9,052 nucleotides of DNA from an uncultured Collinsella sp. (GTDB lineage Bacteria > Actinomycetota > Coriobacteriia > Coriobacteriales > Coriobacteriaceae). Under the pieces are notes generated by a model. The model was not told the origin of the DNA, searched no databases, and saw only the letters and a program-made list of their open reading frames with translations. The stretch lies in assembly GCA_902478765.1 (NCBI GenBank), contig CABSMN010000031.1, forward strand, positions 1 through 9,052, in the 5' to 3' direction. A program made the position numbers and the translations under genes. Position 1 is the first letter of the stretch. Every line of letters starts with the position of its first letter. Below, piece by piece: positions 5,478-9,052 of this stretch.

Positions 5478-6284
5478 TTACAAGTCGAGCCTGCCCTGGG
5501 GGTCGGTGAATCCGTCTGTACCCTCCTTGAGCTTTTTCTCGTCTGCTTTCACGCGACGTTCGAGCTTCTTTGTATCTTCGGCAGGCGGTAGGTTCTCGGG
5601 TACAATTCCGCGGTCGATGAGGCTGCCACGCACGCTTGTGTTGTTCTCGACGTGCTCTTGCTTGATCTGGTCCAGACCGTACAGGTCGTGTTCCTCGGCG
5701 TTGAAGGCCGTCATCGAGTTCGTAAGGTCCTTTGCTTTGATGAGGACATCGGCTAACCTGTCCGCCAATGCCGCACTCTTGGGTATGCCGAGCTGCTGCT
5801 TCATTTCCGCCGTGCTTCTGCCGCCGAATAACGCTTCATCGCCCCTCGACTTGATGATCGCGAATCCTTTGGAGTCTACGCCGCGTTTGAATGCAATACC
5901 CGAGAGCTGTTTCTCTGAATCGGATAGCGAGTGACGCGCCTGTAAGCGCTGAATCTCTGCGAAGCGCTGCTCTATGAGCTCTTGGCGGCGCGTCTGCACG
6001 GCAAAGTATGCCTGGGCGAGCGCAATCTCTGGCTTGTTTGAATCTCCGTTCTGGGCGATTAAATAGCATGCATAGCGCGTAAGTTTGTAGTCTTTAACCT
6101 GTCGAGCGGCGACACCGGCAATTACCATTTTCGTGGTGTCACGAAAATGGGAATCAACTGGAGTTTTGTTTGTTTCGCACGAGACTTTTGCCCTCTTAAC
6201 AACTTCGGCGAAGTTTTCCCATCGCGTGTACCCCATGGGTTCCATTAAATCTCGTGCGAGCCAATACTCAACGCCGTCTTCCAC
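5478..6284 (-). CDS. dinD: DinD-family DNA-damage-inducible protein
   Basis: The protein resembles E. coli DinD, an SOS-induced protein of about 274 residues that acts on RecA filaments. From GTG 6284 it has 268 residues. Family blocks: VEYWLARDLMEPMGYTRWENF (5-25), RAKVSC (31-36), DSHFRDTTKMV (44-54), LTRYACYLIAQNGDSNKPEIALAQAYFAVQTRRQE (68-102), then a charged helical region and a basic C-terminus (KKLERRVKADEKKLKEG). The first block is the BRO-N-like fold. The start is uncertain. The open frame continues upstream to a TAG at 6363-6365, and the upstream codons (DIEKWRVELDSYAN) also read like the family's N-terminus. No ATG, GTG or TTG occurs there, and GTG 6284 lacks a good ribosome-binding site. 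Base composition is lower than the neighbours (about 24 G+C in 60 bases at 6121-6180), which suggests acquisition. No LexA box was recognised. Confidence 0.85.
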   Translation of the reverse strand: MEDGVEYWLARDLMEPMGYTRWENFAEVVKRAKVSCETNKTPVDSHFRDTTKMVIAGVAARQVKDYKLTRYACYLIAQNGDSNKPEIALAQAYFAVQTRRQELIEQRFAEIQRLQARHSLSDSEKQLSGIAFKRGVDSKGFAIIKSRGDEALFGGRSTAEMKQQLGIPKSAALADRLADVLIKAKDLTNSMTAFNAEEHDLYGLDQIKQEHVENNTSVRGSLIDRGIVPENLPPAEDTKKLERRVKADEKKLKEGTDGFTDPQGRLDL

Positions 6285-6318
6285 ATTGGCGTAGCTATCA
6301 AGTTCGACACGCCACTTC

Positions 6319-6343
6319 TCGATATCTCTACTGTCGATATCTC
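6319..6343. repeat. 10-bp direct repeat, 15-bp period, at the dinD 5' end
   Basis: TCGATATCTC occurs at 6319-6328 and again at 6334-6343 on the plus strand. The period is five codons in the dinD frame (DIDSRDIE), so this looks like a short in-frame duplication next to the presumed start. Confidence 0.7.
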
Positions 6344-6349
6344 CTCCTC
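6341..6349 (-). promoter_or_regulatory. Perfect Shine-Dalgarno upstream of dinD without a standard start codon
   Basis: The minus strand reads GAGGAGGAG at 6349-6341, an ideal ribosome-binding site. In the dinD frame it is followed after a few bases by ATC (6338-6336), and no ATG, GTG or TTG comes before GTG 6284. The site suits a start at or near 6338, so the true dinD protein may be 18 residues longer than the GTG-initiated version. Confidence 0.5.
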
Positions 6350-6421
6350 GCTGGCCTATTGTCTATGTGGGCTTTGCCCGCTCCATATTCAGAATAAGGA
6401 TACGCTGCCGTACGGACACGA

Positions 6422-6457
6422 ATGGGCCCCGTGCCACTTCGAGCTCACGGGGCCCAT
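6422..6457 (-). terminator. Strong hairpin after the flavoprotein gene, possible terminator
   Basis: ATGGGCCCCGTG (6422-6433) and CACGGGGCCCAT (6446-6457) form a perfect, very G+C-rich 12-bp stem with a 12-nt loop. It lies 43 bp after the flavoprotein stop codon and upstream of dinD. No T-tract follows on either strand, so it would work as an intrinsic terminator only weakly; it could instead protect the mRNA 3' end. Confidence 0.5.
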
Positions 6458-6499
6458 AGATATCGATTAGTTGTGCTCTGCTTTAGATAGGTGTCCAGT

Positions 6500-8026
6500 T
6501 TAATTCGAACGATAGTGCGATCCGAGGCTTTCGGTTCGTTTGCGCATGGCTTTGACCATTTCCTGTGCTAGTTGAATCTGCGATTGCAGGCGGGCGAGGG
6601 CTGCGACTTCGCTGTCCTGGGCTTTCTGTGCGCTCAAGGTCGTTGCCTCCGTCTTCAAGCCCTCAAGCTCGTGTAGTGCCTCGGATAGGCCTGTTTCGGT
6701 CCTGTTGATCATGCAATAGGTGCTCATCGTGTGCCTTAGGCTGTGTGTCAGGCGTTCGGCATCTGTTGCGGCAATGCCATACTGGGGGTGGGCAATATCC
6801 ATCGGAGCGGCCGCCTCGGGAGCGTCCAGTGCTGCTCGAGCCGCCGATGCGCCCGCGATACGCCCGAATACGATGCCATTGGCGCTCGACAGGCCTCCGA
6901 TGCGGTCGGCGCCGTGCATGCCGCCTGTCGCCTCACCGCAAGCGTAGAGGCCCTCAACGCCCGTTTGCGCGGTCTTATCGATCTTGATGCCGCCGTTAGC
7001 GGCGTGGGCATACATCGCAACGCGCATCTCGTCAGTCGGGGCGATGCCGTGCTCGTCTTGCAGCCAGGTGGCAAAGGTCTGCACAAACTCTGGGACATCC
7101 TCGCGGGGAAAGTCGTAGTGGAGTGCCAGGCCTTCGACACCTGCCTGATCGATGACGAGATCGATGGCGCGGGAGGCCAAGCGTGACGTGAAGGGACCAT
7201 ATCCAGAGCGCTGCTCGAGCAGGTCGTCCAGCTTGTCGTCGGCAATATCTACCGGCTGGTCTACATGTACGTAGCGCCAGGTTTTCTCGTTGAAGACCAG
7301 GTTGCGCTTGGGCTCGATGAAGCCGGGCATCATCTGCATGAACTCTATATTAGTAAGTGTTGCGCCGTGCGCCAGCGCGATGGCCTGCGAGGAGCTGAGC
7401 ACATCAGCCGACGTAAGGCTGCGCTCGAACAGGCCGCCTGTGCCACCGGTTGCGATGATCGTGGCCTTGGCAGCAAAGGGCACGATTCGATTTTCGGTGA
7501 GGTCGTAGAGCATGGTTCCGGTTATTCTGCCGTTCGTGTCCTCAACAAGGTCGATAAGCTCATGGCGGGGGAGCAGGCGAATGCCGAGCGACTCGATCCG
7601 GGTCGTCAGAGCGTCCTCAAGGGGCTTGCGGGTGAGGCCGCGCCACATGCGCGTCTTGTGGTCAAAGCAGGGGATAAATTGCTTTTGCTGAGCGCTTTCA
7701 GCGCTTTGCGGACGCTGGAGCTCAACACCCAGGTCTTGCTCGAGCCATTCAATTGCCTGGGGAATGCTGTGGACAAACGTCTGGACAAGATCGGGGTCGG
7801 CGACGCCGCCACCAACGGTCTGGATGGTATCGATGAGGTCTTGTTCGTCGTCTTCGTTAACGGGTCCGATAAGCCCCAGGCCCCAGGTTCCGGGGAAGAA
7901 GCTCGATCCACTCATAGTCTTTCCGGCGCTTGCCACAGTGACGGTTGCACCCGTGCGTGCCGCTTCGATGGCGGCGCAAAGGCCCGCAATGCCAGATCCA
8001 ATTACCAGTACGTCAGTCGATTCCAT
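6500..8026 (-). CDS. FAD-binding flavoprotein, NadB/fumarate-reductase superfamily
   Basis: This 508-residue flavoprotein belongs to the superfamily of L-aspartate oxidase, fumarate reductase and succinate dehydrogenase subunit A. Start: ATG 8026 (MESTDVLVIGSG) follows AAAGGAAT at good spacing; an in-frame ATG 19 codons upstream lacks one. The dinucleotide-binding loop VIGSGIAG is at 8-15 directly after the start, so there is no Tat or Sec signal and no flavinylation domain: a soluble cytoplasmic enzyme with non-covalent FAD. ATGGTGGLF (192-200), GVEGLYACGEATGGMHGADRIGGLSSANG (356-384) and the C-terminal MSTYCMINRTETGLSEALHELE (434-455) are family blocks. H341 and R375 match substrate-binding H351 and R386 of E. 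coli NadB. The HPT motif is replaced by MPG (233-235), and the RDIVARAI block reads TSRLASRAI. The substrate is therefore open. No nadA or nadC neighbour supports NadB. Confidence 0.82.
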   Translation of the reverse strand: MESTDVLVIGSGIAGLCAAIEAARTGATVTVASAGKTMSGSSFFPGTWGLGLIGPVNEDDEQDLIDTIQTVGGGVADPDLVQTFVHSIPQAIEWLEQDLGVELQRPQSAESAQQKQFIPCFDHKTRMWRGLTRKPLEDALTTRIESLGIRLLPRHELIDLVEDTNGRITGTMLYDLTENRIVPFAAKATIIATGGTGGLFERSLTSADVLSSSQAIALAHGATLTNIEFMQMMPGFIEPKRNLVFNEKTWRYVHVDQPVDIADDKLDDLLEQRSGYGPFTSRLASRAIDLVIDQAGVEGLALHYDFPREDVPEFVQTFATWLQDEHGIAPTDEMRVAMYAHAANGGIKIDKTAQTGVEGLYACGEATGGMHGADRIGGLSSANGIVFGRIAGASAARAALDAPEAAAPMDIAHPQYGIAATDAERLTHSLRHTMSTYCMINRTETGLSEALHELEGLKTEATTLSAQKAQDSEVAALARLQSQIQLAQEMVKAMRKRTESLGSHYRSN

Positions 8027-8213
8027 CGGATTCCTTTCTCGTCCGGCGCATTGTCGCACGGGTGATCGGCAATGGGGCCGCAAAGACTCGGCAAATCGGT
8101 AAAGGGCACATATGGCAGGTGGGCGTCATGGACGCTCTGGCGCTCCGTCTCATCACATCTCGTATTTCGCCCCAACTGATATATCGGCATTAGCTACCCT
8201 GCGACAGCGCAAA
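8027..8213. other. Intergenic region upstream of the flavoprotein gene
   Basis: Between the flavoprotein start and the terminator at 8214-8248 I see no gene and no convincing -35/-10 pair on the minus strand. The strong terminator upstream means that the flavoprotein gene should have its own promoter here. Confidence 0.5.
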
Positions 8214-8248
8214 CAAAAAGAGCCGCTACCCGGGTGGGTAGCGGCTCT
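8214..8248 (-). terminator. Intrinsic terminator after the GGGtGRT gene
   Basis: A perfect 13-bp stem (8219-8231 with 8236-8248) with a 4-nt loop is followed on the minus strand by TTTTTGTTT. It lies 34 bp after the GGGtGRT-protein stop codon and isolates that gene from the flavoprotein gene. Confidence 0.92.
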
Positions 8249-8282
8249 AAAGCTCAACTATATGAGCATCGCGCGGGCGCGA

Positions 8283-9052
8283 TTAGGCCTTGAGGGCCTC
8301 CTCGACGGCGACAGCGCAGGCGACGGTGGCACCGACCATGGGGTTGTTGCCCATGCCGATGAGACCCATCATGTCGACGTGCGCAGGCACGGAGGAAGAA
8401 CCGGCGAACTGGGCGTCGGAGTGCATACGGCCCATGGTGTCGGTCATGCCGTAAGAGGCAGGGCCGGCGCCCATGTTGTCCGGGTGCAGGGTACGGCCAG
8501 TGCCGCCACCAGAAGCGACGGAGAAGTACTTCTTGCCAGCCTCGAGGCGCTCCTTCTTGTAGGTGCCAGCGACGGGGTGCTGGAAGCGCGTGGGGTTGGT
8601 GGAGTTACCGGTGATCGAGATGTCGACGTTCTCGTGCCACATGATGGCAACGCCCTCGCGGACGTCGTCGGAGCCGTAGCAGTTAACGGCAGCGCGGGGA
8701 CCATCGGAGTAGGGGATGGTCTCGACGACCTTGAGCTCGCCCGTGTAGTAGTCGAACTGGGTCTTCACATAGGTGAAGCCGTTGATGCGGGCGATGATCT
8801 GGGCGGCGTCCTTGCCCAGACCGTTAAGGATAACGCGCAGCGGCTTCTTGCGAGCCTTGTTGGCGTTCAGAGCCAGGCCGATAGCGCCCTCAGCGGCAGC
8901 GAAGGACTCATGGCCGGCCAGGAAGGCGAAGCACTCGGTGTCGTCGGAGAGCAGCATAGCGCCCAGGTTGCCGTGGCCCAGACCGACCTTGCGGTCCTCG
9001 GCGACGGAGCCGGGAACGGTGAAGGCCTGGATGCCCTCGCCGATGATGGCGG
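8283..9052 (-). CDS. GGGtGRT-family protein, N-terminus beyond right edge
   Basis: The last 255 residues of a protein of the family named for its GGGtGRT motif are visible; here SVASGGGTGRTLHPDN, with the motif at 8490-8510. Other recognisable stretches are AIIGEGIQAFTVPGSVAEDRKVGLGHGNLGAM at the edge, SDDTECFAFLAGHESFAAAEGAIGLALNANKA, and a Gly/Met-rich end with MGAGPASYGMTDTMGRMHSDAQF and MMGLIGMGNNPMVGATVACAVAVEE. Full-length members are, from memory, about 330 residues, so roughly 75 N-terminal residues lie outside the window. The molecular function is not known to me. Members often sit beside a NifU/IscU-like Fe-S scaffold gene, which would be outside this window. Codon use is strongly biased to C/G-ending codons, more than in the neighbours, as in highly expressed genes. 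Its own terminator follows. Confidence 0.88.
   Translation of the reverse strand, partial: AIIGEGIQAFTVPGSVAEDRKVGLGHGNLGAMLLSDDTECFAFLAGHESFAAAEGAIGLALNANKARKKPLRVILNGLGKDAAQIIARINGFTYVKTQFDYYTGELKVVETIPYSDGPRAAVNCYGSDDVREGVAIMWHENVDISITGNSTNPTRFQHPVAGTYKKERLEAGKKYFSVASGGGTGRTLHPDNMGAGPASYGMTDTMGRMHSDAQFAGSSSVPAHVDMMGLIGMGNNPMVGATVACAVAVEEALKA

Noticed and set aside
6500..8026. Calling the flavoprotein L-aspartate oxidase (NadB)
   Set aside because: Key active-site motifs differ, and neither nadA nor nadC is adjacent.
7265..8065. 266-codon open frame on the plus strand
   Set aside because: It is antisense to the flavoprotein, without a ribosome-binding site or known motif.

Overview
The window is a draft-contig end from a high-G+C, anaerobic-type actinobacterium. 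The closest fit is a gut Coriobacteriia member such as Collinsella. That is an inference from G+C-rich codon use, the GGGtGRT-family protein, the style of the flavoprotein and the long Ala/Asp-rich membrane protein; no marker gene proves the genus. The first 30 bases are not genomic: they match the 3' part of the Nextera read-2 transposase adapter, so genomic sequence starts at about base 31.

Left part, plus strand: the 3' end of rho (135 codons) with its own terminator, then a well-formed promoter (589-617) and a long leader. These lead into a two-gene unit: a 466-residue, two-TM protein of unknown function and a VanZ-family membrane protein. The unit ends at a bidirectional terminator (2603-2643) whose stem contains the vanZ-like stop codon.

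Middle, minus strand: a ROK-family sugar kinase resembling fructokinase/GmuE, and upstream of it a fold-type I PLP aminotransferase. A strong terminator separates the two, so they are probably transcribed independently. The ROK leader carries overlapping inverted repeats around its likely -10.

Next comes a plus-strand tRNA operon, His(GTG)-Lys(CTT)-Lys(CTT), with a clear promoter, an AT-rich upstream element and a UUCG-tetraloop terminator. The two tRNA-Lys genes are identical.

Right part, minus strand: a DinD-family DNA-damage-inducible protein of lower G+C, converging on the tRNAs, with an unresolved start codon. Then an FAD-binding flavoprotein of the NadB/fumarate-reductase superfamily that lacks the usual HPT motif. 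Then the C-terminal 255 residues of a GGGtGRT-family protein running off the right edge, followed by a strong terminator.

Most of this is ordinary chromosomal housekeeping. The parts worth a second look are the unknown membrane protein paired with VanZ, the dinD start and its perfect internal palindrome, the altered flavoprotein active site and the ROK leader. I do not see a CRISPR array, insertion sequence, prophage or clear defence system.
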